Notes: generated by a model not told the origin, from the letters alone. Shown: positions 44,575 to 55,217, numbered from the stretch's first letter. The stretch: DNA of 64,000 nucleotides from Chinchilla lanigera (GCF_000276665.1 NW_004955463.1:9394220-9458219), one strand, 5' to 3'. Numbers and translations: made by a program.

Positions 44575-44751
44575 GAACCAGCCCCTCTAATTCCTGTATG
44601 GGTTGCTAGAAACCAGGTCCTTGATTTAATGGGTGTCACTTAGAGATTTGAGTTGCTCAGTTTTTCATGCAAGAATTACTTTGAGAAACGCCTATTTATG
44701 TCCTATGTTCCTCAATTATAGTCATAATATTAATGTATTGGTATAACCGGC

Positions 44752-45138
44752 TGTCTTAATCACTTTCTTCATTGCTGGCACAGAATATCCAACACCCCCA
44801 AAGTAAAGAAAGGTTCATTTTGGCTCAAAACCTAGAGTTGTTGTGGTCCATAGTTGGCTGATTCCAAGGCAGGATGGTATGGCAGAGGACAGCTGCTCAG
44901 AGCATGTGTGACACCAAGCAGACAGAGATCAATTTAGGAGGAAGGGTAATTCACACTTTTAGGCTACACTCCCAAGTGACTCACCTCCTCCAACCAAGCT
45001 TCACCTCCTACTTTCACATTTAGGTATAAACTCATCAGGTGGATAATCCATTGATGAGTAGCAGGACCCATAATCCAATCACCACCCCAAAGCCTTACCC
45101 ATTTGCACATGAGGTTTTAGGGGAACATCTAGATAACA
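44752..45138 (-). mobile_element. 3' LTR of a whole MaLR element
   Basis: A 387-bp LTR (plus strand TGTCTTAATCACTTTC to CATCTAGATAACA). Its partner at 46622-47008 has the same length and order ('aaagaaaggttcattttggc', 'ggcaggatggtatggcagag', 'caatcaccaccccaaagcc'). A polypurine tract lies next to its inner edge on the minus strand. Confidence 0.88.
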
Positions 45139-45159
45139 TTCTGCCCTGTCCCCCAAAAG
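45139..45159 (-). other. polypurine tract of the MaLR element
   Basis: The minus strand reads 'cttttgggggacagggcaga', almost all purine, ending at the LTR edge, where plus-strand DNA synthesis would be primed. Confidence 0.75.
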
Positions 45160-46598
45160 ACTCATGCAGCCCTTTAAGCAAAACACATTTTGTCCATCTC
45201 TAAGAGTTGCCAAAATCCTAATAGTTTCAACATTGCTGAAAAGCCCAAATCCAAAGTCTCCTCTGAGATTTAAGACAAACTCTTAGCAGTAAGCTCCTGT
45301 TTAAAAAAAAAAAAAAAAAAAAAAAGGCTATAAACACAAAGGCACATACTAAACATTCCCCTTCAAAATGGAAGAAATAGGGGAATTGGAAGGAATGGGA
45401 CCAAAACAACACCAAAACCCAACCAGGCAAACATTAAATTCTGTAGGTCCATGTTCAGCACCCAGGGAAGATATAGCAAGTGGTAAACCCCCAAGGACTT
45501 GCGCAGCCCCATCCATCACTGGTGGTTGTAGCCCTCATGGCTTCTCTCTTGAGATGTCTTTGCTCACTTCTTGCAGCTTTCCTCAGACACTGTACATTGC
45601 TGGTTTCTCCAAGTCTGTAGAGTCTCCACTGTACTTTTGGCTTCACTCTCACTTTCATCTGAGGGACACACTGCCCGAACTTTTAGAATTTTTTTGAATA
45701 GACGAATTGAGTAGACGCCTCCTTGTCCCAATAAATCTTGCATTTCTCATGCATGTAAAGCCAGCACACATGGATGATGCCACCAGTTCAAGAAGTAGCC
45801 TGGCCTGTTGTATCTTGCTTGTGGTTGCAAAGGCCTCAAAGTTCCTTAACAATGGAGCATGGTGAACTAAATCAATTCCCTAGGCTGCTCTCCTCCCACA
45901 GAGTGCCCTGGGGCTTTCTTCTCAAAGTCTTTCAGCCCTGTACCCATGAGGCTATGAATGAAGGGGTCCAGCTGTTTCCCAGGATTCTCTTAAGCCATTT
46001 TTCCTATTGTCCTGTAGTACAGTACTAGGCTTCCTTTTCAATGTTATGCTTTCTCAGACACCAATATTTCTTCTGCTTCAACTTTGCAGACTCCAACTTT
46101 ACTGGAGTTTGCTTTCTGATCAAATTCAAACCTTTTTAAATCATTTAGTTATGCTGTTTGTTCTTGATTCTCAAGGTACAGCTAGTCAAGAGTCCCCAAC
46201 CATACCCAAGCCACACACTCAACATTAGACTGCCTTGAAATTTCCCCACCAGATTAATTAGTCCACTGTTCTTAATCTCATTCTCTTTCAAAGTCTCAGG
46301 ACATGGGTAAAATATCAACAATTTTTCTGCCAGAGTATCACACACATGGCCTAGAATCCAACTACCAATGGAATCTTTGTTCCCAAATGAAACTTCTTGA
46401 GCCTGGTCTTTTCCATGTGCCTTTTTAAAAATCAGCATTTTGGTCTTCTGAGTTCCAGTTAGAATATTCCATCAGCCTCAGTTCACAGTATTCTAGGGCT
46501 ACTTCTCCAGCTGCTATCTAAAAAGCCTTTCCAAACTCCTCCTGTGAAACAGTTCCAAAAGCTTCTGAACCACATGGTCAGGTTGTTACAGCAACAAC

Positions 46599-46616
46599 CT
46601 CACTTCTGTGGTACCA
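46599..46616 (-). other. primer-binding-like site of the MaLR element
   Basis: The minus strand reads 'tggtaccacagaagtgag', five bases inside the 5' LTR. TGGTACCA matches the 3' end of a leucine-type tRNA, the primer class usual for ERVL-related elements. Confidence 0.6.
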
Positions 46617-46621
46617 AAAAC

Positions 46622-47008
46622 TGTTTGGTTAATTTCTGTCACTGAGACACAATACCTTACATGCTCAATTTAAAGGAAGAAAGGTTAATTTTGGCTCACA
46701 ATTTATAGATGTTTCAGTCCATAGTCAGTCATAGGCAGGATGGCATGGCACGGGAGAATTGTTCATGTCATGATGACCAGGAAGCAGAGACAGAGTAAAG
46801 AGGGGGGTTAGAAAGAGATAAACCCTTCCAGGCCATGTCCCAGTGAGCTACTTCTTCCAACAAGATCCCACCTCCCATGTGAACAAGTCAGCTATAAAAT
46901 CACCAGTAGACTAATTCACTAATAATTGTCATGCACCCAAAATCCAATCACCTCCCCAAAGCCTTCCCTCTGAGAGCATGAGGCTGTGGAGGAACATCTA
47001 GAGAGACA
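46622..47008 (-). mobile_element. 5' LTR of a whole MaLR element
   Basis: A 387-bp LTR (plus strand TGTTTGGTTAATTTCTG to CATCTAGAGAGACA), homologous along its length to 44752-45138. The flanking bases (ccggc on the left of the element, cttgc on the right) match at only three of five positions, so the target duplication is decayed or the edges are off by a base or two. Confidence 0.86.
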
Positions 47009-47426
47009 CTTGCACATACTTTTGATGCCAAAAATGTTTGCAATAGCAGTAGTCTAGAGTGACCAATAAAGCTACTGATTTTGAGTGAGAATCTCTAGAT
47101 TCCACACTTACTATAACAGATATAACTAAAGAAGCCAGTGGGGATCTCTGTTGTACAATGCTAGCTTTACTTCAGCAGTGGCCTGTAGAGTTTGGATGGC
47201 AAGCCAACAACCACAGGACACCACAGAAATGACAATGCACTCAGGGAGGACAGTCTACTCAGTAGTGCTGGAAACTCACTTCACCTGACCCAGAAGGTAT
47301 CTCTGGAAGAAGAGTAGGGTCTTTTCTTGTTTACCTGTCAGGTGACTGGTTCATATTTGTTCATTTCTTACCTTAAAAGAATTACCCATACAACTGTGTG
47401 ACTTATTGCTAGGTATACCCACCTTG

Positions 47427-47750
47427 TGATAGCTAACATTGGTTGTTAATTTGCTTGACTTGAGAGATGTCTAGAAGGTGAATAAAGCATACTTCTGGGT
47501 GTTTTGGGGTGAGTTGTGGGCATGGAACATTGAGGACAATGCCTGGTCTTTGCCCCTTCCTCTCCAACTCTGCCTCAACTCTCTGCTTCCCAGCTGCCAT
47601 AAACTGAATCCTTCTTCCAAGATGTTACTGCATTGAAATCAGCTAACCAGGAACTGAAACCTCTAAAACCATAAGCCAAATACACCTCTGATCCTTTCAA
47701 CTGCTACTGTCAGGTACTTGGCCTGATCAATGGGAAAACTGACTAATACA
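47427..47750 (+). mobile_element. ERVL-type LTR-like element, plus
   Basis: 'gctaacattggttgttaatt', 'gggtgttttggggtgagttg', 'catgg..cattgaggacaatg', then 'aggaactgaaacctctaaaa', 'ccataagccaaatacacctc' and the end 'aaaactgactaataca'. The 3' part is clearly LTR-like. The family is not assigned. Confidence 0.65.
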
Positions 47751-48186
47751 GAAAATCTTTCAGATCTCATCTGTGGGAAGAGAAAGGGCACCTGAAACTC
47801 TACTAACAAAGGCACAGAATCCAATAATGGCAGAAACAGCTGCACCAGCATTGAGAAGGCAAAGCTCTGAATGATCTATTCACTGGTGAAAAGTTGAACC
47901 ATTGAGTGACAACCACTGAATCAAATGGTCACCTCCAGATATAGGCCTTTCTATTTTGTTCTCTAAAATAAAAACATATGCTATTTCTTTTCTCTATATA
48001 ATATGGATTGGTGCTTGGCCCACTGGCACTTTTACTAGGTCATCCCTTTGGCCATTGGGAAAATGGAAGATACTGAGCAAAGGATTCTATCTGAGGTCAT
48101 GCAATAATTCACACTATAATATATCCAGGCTGACCTATCACCTTCTGACAACCAAAAATTATTTTAAGTGAAAGACTATACACAGT
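47751..48186. other. unassigned sequence
   Basis: No gene or repeat recognised between the LTR and palindrome B. Confidence 0.45.
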
Positions 48187-48738
48187 ATAATCACAAAATA
48201 TGGTGAATACTCAAAAAATTTTAAAGTATTACAGTAAGAGACACACTGCTATTAATTTCCATCAGAATACTACCTTTTATTTCACACATACTTATCCCAT
48301 AGTTCTTGCCATTTTCTGAAGCAGTTCTGAAATCCCCCTTTCTTGAGTGTCTTTAGATGGACTGTTATGGCTGCCTGAATGTCCTGAATCAATTCTAAAC
48401 ACTTTGAAAAATTCTTACCAAATAAAAGCATTCTGGTGTATCATAATCCACTTTTTCCACTGAATCTGACACTGTATGACTTCTGGCTATCCCCCAAAGC
48501 CAAAGTAACCATGGAAGATAAGAGTTTTTAAGCAGTTTTAGGACACTGAGGTAGTTACCACAGCACAACTAAAGACACTCACAAGAGAAGTGCGTCAGAA
48601 AGTGGCAAGAATGGTGGGGTAAATGTGTTTCAAGCAAGGGGAAGTATTTTGAGATGGAGTAATAGCAATGTACCTTTTACTGTAATAAATTTTTTAAAAT
48701 TTAAACATTCGTTGTACTTTGTGTTCACACTTCATATA
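48187..48738 (+). mobile_element. palindromic mariner derivative B (MARNA-like, longest arms)
   Basis: It follows the same plan as copies A and C. The left arm (48200-48420) is the reverse complement of the right arm (48509-48720), and the loop is about 90 bases. The left arm keeps about 65 bases ('gactgttatggctgcctgaa', 'tgtcctgaatcaattctaaa') that A and C both lack. The right arm begins at the transposase 'DFWL' catalytic region (48474-48500) and continues 'aactaaagacactcacaaga', 'gcgtcagaaagtggcaagaa'. Non-coding. Confidence 0.82.
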
Positions 48739-48879
48739 ATAAATTCACAAGCCAATTCAAAGGTTTTCATAAATTTATTTCCCTTCCCAGAATTTGGGTT
48801 CTGGATCTGCCACACCAGCTATGGCTTTGATTGAGCTGAAGCTCTGGGTGCCTCCATCTCCTAAAATTATGCTCGTACT

Positions 48880-48975
48880 ACTTCTATGTGCACTAAAGTA
48901 TGTAATACATGCAAAGCATCTATAACAGTGTCTAGCATTTAGTAACCAGTCAATATATATGTTATTTTTTAAATT
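48880..48975 (+). repeat. MIR 3' end, sense (short)
   Basis: 'gtatgtaatacatgcaaagc', 'ataacagtgtctagcattta' and 'accagtcaatatatatgtta' follow the MIR 3' end. Confidence 0.55.
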
Positions 48976-50149
48976 GTTCTTTCTAGACTTCTAAATGGTT
49001 ACCAATGGCCACTTGGAAGGAAAAGTTCTTAAGTGACTCAGTCAAAGTATGTAACACAATATCAGGCAATTAACTGCTACAACAAGCAATTCATAGTGGA
49101 AAAGTTATGCTATCTTATTTTAATTACTTAAATATAAATAGAAGTGCCTATGCCTCCTCTCTCTTGGTGTTCTAGAAACCAGGAAAACCCCAATGACCAT
49201 ACACCATAAAAGGTACAGTGACTCAGCTACAAGTCTGGGAATGCTCTCAGTTGAAGATCTGCTGGGAAGACCGGGATATTCCCAGAGTCACATCCCCAGG
49301 GGCTTTCCTCATATCACTGACCTGTCTGTGGACACTGATCTGCAACTCTACCCTTCAGTTACCAAGGACCTAAGTGGCTCTGTCATGTCCTTACCACGTA
49401 CGTCTCCAACACCCTCATAAGCACCTTGATGACAGGAGCTGATTGATTTTGCTGGGCCCAAGAAATGTGTATCTCCTTCAAAATCAATATATGGGGAATG
49501 ATTTTTTTCTCATTTAAAATTATCAGTGAGTTTCACTGTGGTAAATTTGCTTGATTTCACTTCAGATCAGTCTGAGGGTCTTTTATTTCACATATGAATA
49601 CATGCGAAATAGCTTGTTAGTTCAGTTTTCCTATATTTCTCTCAAAGGACAATAGGGATCTATTAGTAACCCACACAGATTACAAATTATTGGACAGTTG
49701 AGTTGGATGAGAAAGTAATAGAGCCTGTCTCCTGGAAAATTCCTAGTGAATTGACATCATCTGAACTCGCACAGCCAGCTGTCTGTGAATGGCCCCTAGA
49801 CCCTAAGCATTACTGTATTAATTGTCTGGAACTGAGCCTATTTGAAATAATACTAGCATTGCCCCTTCTCTCCATATGTTTCTGTTGACACGAGCGTTTC
49901 TTCCATCCTTTGTGAGTTTCATGTACATACTGAAGTGTATGTCTCTGGGGGCACTGGTTATATTGTGAACCCAAAGAAGTCCCCATTCTGTACTTTGCTC
50001 ATGTTGCTAATACAAAGCCATGCTCCTTAATCAATTCCCTAGCAGGTGCCTAATTTCTTGTATAAATCATGGACTTGTGAACAATACTGCCACCCGCAGG
50101 GAGTCCTGGAAAATGCTTTTCCATGATTTAAAAAAAAAAAAAAAAGTTG
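48976..50149. other. mostly unassigned sequence around the candidate exon
   Basis: Apart from the candidate exon at 49176-49397 I see no gene or repeat. Confidence 0.4.
49176..49397 (+). CDS. candidate protein-coding exon (unidentified)
   Basis: A strong 3' splice-site context (cctcctctctcttggtgttctag) ends at 49175 and a GTACGT donor starts at 49398, enclosing 222 bases (74 codons, length divisible by 3). One frame is open through the whole interval: two bases complete a codon from upstream, then ETRKTPM-like, HHKRYSDSATSLGMLSVEDL..., SGSVMSLPR. Composition is Ser/Pro/Leu-rich, polar and low-complexity-free, and base composition is nearer 50% G+C than its surroundings. If the donor is not used, the frame ends at 49418-49420. 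I do not recognise the protein. It could be chance, and there is no second exon in view. Confidence 0.25.
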
Positions 50150-50310
50150 CATTGCTATGGCGCTGGGATACCCAGAAGAAATAAATGAAACAATATTTGT
50201 TTGGGTTGCAAGCTGGGAAATACAGGAGTAGGTTGTTGTGATGTCCTAACAATTGTGAGAAGGGAAGTTTAGTTGTTTTAACAAAAGTTAAATGAAAGCA
50301 GGCATTTTAT
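50150..50310. repeat. unrecognised repeat Y, copy 1
   Basis: 'gctgggatacccagaagaaa', 'gaaacaatatttgtttgggt', 'gatgtcctaacaattgtgag' and 'gtttagttgttttaacaaaa' match 53540-53685 in the same order and orientation. Confidence 0.5.
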
Positions 50311-52509
50311 GAGAGTTCTTGGGGGTTTCCATGAGAGTGGGATCAATGCACCCTCTCCAAATACTTGAGGAGCGACTCACAGATAAAATGTCAGCTAGGC
50401 ACAGTCCGCTCATTGTGTGAGCCGGTCGCCTGAGATGTGTGCTGGTGTGCGGAAGTCCCTTTTGTCACAAGGTCACTTTGAGATCCTTCCGTCCAAGTTT
50501 TCTTTCGTGGTTGAATGTCATCAGTGTTCTGATGGTCCCCCATTGGTGTATGTATGATCAAAAGACATTTTTATCAAAGACATTGCATTCCCACTCAGTT
50601 GGAATGCAAATTAATGTTGCAACTCAGCAAAGGCCAGAAGAAAAAAATCTCTTTGGAGAACAATCTTGGTATTCAAAACCTAGAGGAAAGGCTCTTCTTT
50701 TTGATCTCTCAGAAGCTTAAGACTCCAGCACTCAAAAGTATAGGATGAACACTCTTTCTGCAGGATTGGATGATATCCATTAAGCCAGTAGCACCACTGT
50801 TCATGTTGTCAGAGGATCTGACACTGTGCCCAGGAAGACAGGTCACTATCAGTCACCTGCACCTTCAATTTATTCCCCTCTTTCTACTACTATGGGAAAA
50901 TACAGGATGCTTAGGAGATGCCACCATGACTCACAAGTGGCAATAAGAACCTGCCTACTAAGCTCCTCTATATCCCAAAATAATTCTCCCCCTGTCAGTT
51001 CTATGACTAAAATCTCATCAATAGAGAAGATGAGCTTTGAATTTTAACACTTCTTCAAATGGTTTTTAAAGATTTGATCAAATTTTCATTAAATAATATT
51101 TCCTCCTTTTATGCATCAAATACTAACAGAAATTCTATCAAAGTCTCCTATTTAGCTCATGTACCATTACCACAGGTAAACATCTGCTGTCTGATTCTTT
51201 TATTATTTTAAAATTCCCTTTATTGAGCCCTAAAAAGCCAAGAACCTCAGACCGCTATAAACTACCATAAGTCATTTTTAGCTGGTTATTATCCTTAATC
51301 AGAGCCATTTTTGAAAGCAAATCCTATGTGAGCATACAGAAGTGCACTGGAGGACAACAAAGTCCTAATGGGCTGGGAAGGGACTTTCTGAAAATCAGAA
51401 AAGGAAAGGTGGTCGTGGAAGGATTAAGTTTGAGAATGAGGGCCAAAGAAGAGCAGACACACTTTATATTATTATATTTTCATTAAAGAATAGTCTACAT
51501 AGGGGAATTCAGTTCAGTTCAATTCAAATGAGTATTTAGAAGTGCCTGATTACACAATAGTTGCTCAAGGAATGCTTACAGAAGGGATGAATGCTGGTAG
51601 GAGTAAGGAGAGTGACTTTTTAGTGCTTATATTTACTGCTTCTAGTCCCTAGATTTGCCATAATAGAAAAATGTACTTTGAAGAAAGAAAGAAAAGGAGG
51701 GAAGGAAATAAGAGGAAGAGAGAAGAGGGGAAGGAAAGGAGGGAGTGGAGGGGAAGGGAGAAAGAAATATGACAAATGAATTAGAAGAACCGTGCTTCTA
51801 AGCCATCTAGCTCAGGATAATTCCCCTGAGCCACAACATCAGCCCTACACAGCAATGGTACCAGGCAACCTAGACAGAGGGTCATTATTTGTTTTTACAT
51901 TTAAACAAACAATTTTAGAATCACTGATGCTTTGATTTTTAAAAAGAACGTTGCAAAGCGATTAGACAATAGAATATAATTTGATGATGCCAAATAATTA
52001 TCTTGAAATATGTCAGACACAGTCATTTAGCTGAAAAATGAAATGTTTTTGCAAAGAATTATCACACACAGAAGTGTTTATATTTGCAAAATAAAACGAC
52101 AAAGCAGAGGAAAGAAGTTCCTTTGTTCCTTATTACATTTGCCTCACCATATATACTGAAGGCCTGAGGTTTACTTATCCTAATGATCACACTGAATCAC
52201 AGCAGAAGGCATAATCTGAAGCTTTGCATTTTAAATGTGACTGACTGAAGTCTCTAATTGTGTCTGTGTTCAGAATGACAATGTTGTCCTTGCTTCCTGA
52301 GTGCTGAGAAGAACACAGCAGACACAGGTGCCCTACTCTGAAGTTGAAGGCAGTGATTATTTGATAATTGACATCTGGTCAAAGGTAGTACAGCCAGAGG
52401 CTTTTAGAAGAAGATATGTAAAAACATTGCATATTAGTTTTCTTACAGAGCCACTGAAGAAAAGATCTGAGGCCAGTTGTTAAACATCCTTCCTTCACTT
52501 ACTCATTCT
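50311..52509. other. unassigned sequence
   Basis: No gene recognised. Overlapping 93- and 64-codon frames near 50439-50748 have no recognisable domain. Contains the purine tract listed separately. Confidence 0.45.
51680..51768. repeat. polypurine tract, GGAA/GAAA-rich
   Basis: About 89 bases almost wholly purine (one T), with GGAA, GAAA and GGGA units. Such tracts can form triplex DNA and several GG/GGG runs are present. Confidence 0.85.
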
Positions 52510-52600
52510 CACAATTCATTCATTCAGATATTCCACAAATATTCAGGGCACACTGCAAAGAGCTCTTACCTTCTAAGGACAAGGTAACAATGCAGTTGGA
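52510..52600 (-). repeat. L2 LINE 3' end, antisense
   Basis: 'cattcattcagatattccac', 'aaatattcagggcacactgc' and 'accttctaaggacaaggtaa' are reverse-complement L2 3' end sequence. Confidence 0.65.
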
Positions 52601-52617
52601 AGATTTTGATTATCTTC

Positions 52618-53003
52618 AGTTTTAGTTACTTTTCTCAGTGCTATTAGAAAATACCCAATGCCCACAGGTAAAGGAGGAAAGGTTTATTTAGCGCACAGTT
52701 TGTAGAGGTTTCAGGCCATAACTGGCTAGCTCCAAAGCAGGGTGACAAGGCAGAGGGGCATCACAGAGGAGAAACAGTCCATGGCAGGCAGAAGGTAGCA
52801 AAGCAACAAAGGATTCCCACAGTTTTCTATCCCTTATATCTTATCCAGACTACTTAGGGTGGGTAGCACTCACACCTTTAATCCTAATACCCTTGATATT
52901 AACATTGCACCATGAATCAATCCCAGTGTCACACACTCTAGATTCGGCCACCTCTGAAAATCTCCACCTATGACAGCATGACATCTAGACACAAGCTGTA
53001 ACA
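52618..53003 (-). mobile_element. ERVL/MaLR-type LTR, antisense
   Basis: 'gttacttttctcagtgctat', 'aggtaaaggaggaaaggttt', 'tgtagaggtttcaggccata' and the end 'gacacaagctgtaaca' match the LTR at 18423-18843 closely. The left edge is uncertain by a few bases. Confidence 0.82.
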
Positions 53004-53023
53004 TTTTCTCTGACAAAGGTAAA

Positions 53024-53150
53024 TATCTGGTAATCTGAACAACTATTTTAAAGATAACAATATGCACTATAACAGCCATTGTTAATTTCCTATCTTCTTG
53101 TTTTGAAATTCTATAGTTTTTATTTTTTTATTCTCTTTAAAATAGAAAAA
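53024..53150 (+). repeat. unrecognised repeat X, copy 5
   Basis: 'atctggtaatctgaacaact', 'aaagataacaatatgcacta', 'taacagccattgttaatttc' and the end 'attctctttaaaatagaaaa' match copy 2, with a shortened T-rich middle. It lies just right of an antisense LTR. Confidence 0.55.
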
Positions 53151-53539
53151 CATTCCAGCTTCTGTTCAGTAAGTTGATTTTGAGGGGATGCTTCATTTCT
53201 GTAAATGAATTGAGATCAGATAGTCTGAACTCCTAATGTGGGCTCAGTGAATTTTTTCTATACAAAAAAAAACTAATATAGTTTTATTCTCCAAAAAATA
53301 TTTAAGCTACTTCTTAGACTACATCTTAGAATGAAACGTACAGTGGCAAGAAGTCTTTAGGAATTAATACTCCCTAACAAACTGCTTCTCTTCCAAACTT
53401 CACAGACTCCTATTAACTCTCCATGACCATATGGCAAGGGAAGACAAGCTGATGCTGCCTTCTGATAAAATGCTTTAAGCTTTTCCAAGACTGAGAACGT
53501 CTCCTTCCTGCTCTGGGATGACAGACACCACTGGGAAAT

Positions 53540-53685
53540 CCATGACACTGGGGTACATACACGAAATAAAAGGAACAATATCTGTTGGAGCTGGGAAAAA
53601 AAAGAGCTCCATTGTTGAAATGTCCCAACAAGGATAAGGAGGAAATTTTAGTTGTTTTAATGAAAGCAAAATTCAAGAGCACTCC
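53540..53685. repeat. unrecognised repeat Y, copy 2
   Basis: 'actggggtacatacacgaaa', 'ggaacaatatctgttggagc', 'aatgtcccaacaaggataag' and 'attttagttgttttaatgaa' match copy 1. Minus-strand frames of 64-89 codons cross it without any recognisable domain. Confidence 0.5.
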
Positions 53686-54719
53686 CCACCACTCAGCTAT
53701 AGCTTAGCAATATTATTGCAATTTTAGTTGCCTTGGGAATTTGCCCATGACAGTATTTGTGCTCTCCAGCCTACATATTTTATCAAACCAAAACAAAGAT
53801 TTATTAGAAGCGTTCCATACCAGTGGCTCTGCCATCTTTACATCTTTTGCTACTCTAAGCTGCCAAGATTGTTTGCATTTGTTCTCTAGCCTGAAAATAG
53901 GAGCATTTTCTCTTCTCTTCTCTTTGGTACATGCTAAAGCTATATTTGACCATTTTCAGTGGTTCATGAACCTAATATCCACAACACTGGGAAAGGATTG
54001 AAAGCTCTTCCGATTTATAGGTGTCGGAGCAATGCGATGACAGAACTTCAGGAATAGCCTCTTCCTGTTTATAGGGCTCAAGGCAGAATTAACTTCCAGA
54101 GCTGTGACAGAAATCAACTCTATGAGATGACATGCTAAGATTTATGATCCTAAAGAAAGAATATTGACTAAGGTGGAGACAAGGTGAGTATTTACACCAA
54201 AGAAATTTGCCTGAGGATAAATATCTCTGCGGTATTTTCTTCACTCAAGTGTATGACTATTATACTATAATTGTGGGTTTGGTTTTGTATCAGCTACACT
54301 GAACTCAAAGACAAAAGGACAAGGAAAGAGAGAAGGGCAAGAGGAAGGAAGGATGTGTTTCCACAATTTCTGTATATTGACAGCAGCGGTTAATAACATA
54401 TGCCTTGTATGGCCCATTGACTCAGCAACTATTTATAGCGCCTCCTCCAGACCAGCTCTTGCACTAGGCTCTTGTTATAAAATAGGGACTGGAACAGATG
54501 TGGCTTCTTTTTCTCCTGAAGCTCTCAACATAGAAAGACAGACATCAAAGCAATTATTATAAATGGAGGCTTGCTATGAAACAGGCACTGCAGGTGGCTG
54601 CTATGGGAACCTATGATAATGAGCCCTGACCCAACTGACGGGGAGGCAGAGAAACCAGGGGAGGAAAATAAGGGAAACATCCTCCTGATGCTGGAACTGT
54701 GGTTTCAGCCAAGAAGTCT
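53686..54719. other. unassigned sequence
   Basis: No gene or repeat recognised. An 86-codon plus frame (53741-54001) has no recognisable domain. Confidence 0.45.
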
Positions 54720-55135
54720 TAGTCCTATTTCACCACTTTAATGAAATATCTGAGCCATATGACTTAGGAAGAAAGGGAGGCTATTGCTTCTGGTTTTGTA
54801 GGCTCAAGGGTATGGCACCTATATTGGCTCAGTTCTGGTGACAAGCTCCTGGTGAGTGGCAGATAACAATCACAGCAGCATGTGCCAGAATGAGCAGTCA
54901 CACCTCAAACTCGGAAGCAGAGACATCTGGGTAGGGCCAAACTCAGACTTTCATAATGACCCTGCATGAGAACTCCAAGACATCCCTGGAAACCACCTTC
55001 TGAGGGTATACCCTTAATGATCCTAGGACTTCCTGCCTGGGCCCCACCTCCTGTTGGTGACACCCTGGTGTCACCAAGACTTTACTCATATGGACTTTCA
55101 GAGGACACAAGCTGAATTCAATCCATGGCCTGAGG
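54720..55135 (-). mobile_element. MaLR-type LTR, antisense, diverged
   Basis: 'ggcacctatattggctcagt', 'cctgcctgggccccacctcc', 'tatggactttcagaggacac' and 'aattcaatccatggcc' are reverse-order MaLR landmarks. It is older than the other LTRs here. Confidence 0.62.
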
Positions 55136-55217
55136 TATGGAGAACAACAGCATAACCAGGCAAAGGTTAGACGAGTCTAGACTGATAGAATAAGGCACTC
55201 TGAAGCAGAGAGAAGAA

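Larger units (their letters stand above)
45139..46621 (-). mobile_element. MaLR internal region
   Basis: A 1,483-bp segment between two LTRs. 'cccaaatccaaagtctcctc' near the 3' LTR and 'gtggtaccaaaaac' at the 5' LTR are MaLR internal landmarks. MaLR internal regions are degenerate gag-like sequence without pol, so they depend on other elements for movement. All frames here are short. It holds a poly-A run of about 23 bases (45303-45325). Confidence 0.82.

Noticed and set aside
45368..46438. Several frames of 65-109 codons on both strands
   Set aside because: They fall in the MaLR internal region, which is degenerate. None shows an intact retroviral domain.
46599..47013. Clear 5-bp target duplication for the whole MaLR element
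   Set aside because: Flanks are ccggc and cttgc, matching at three of five bases. That is too weak to claim.
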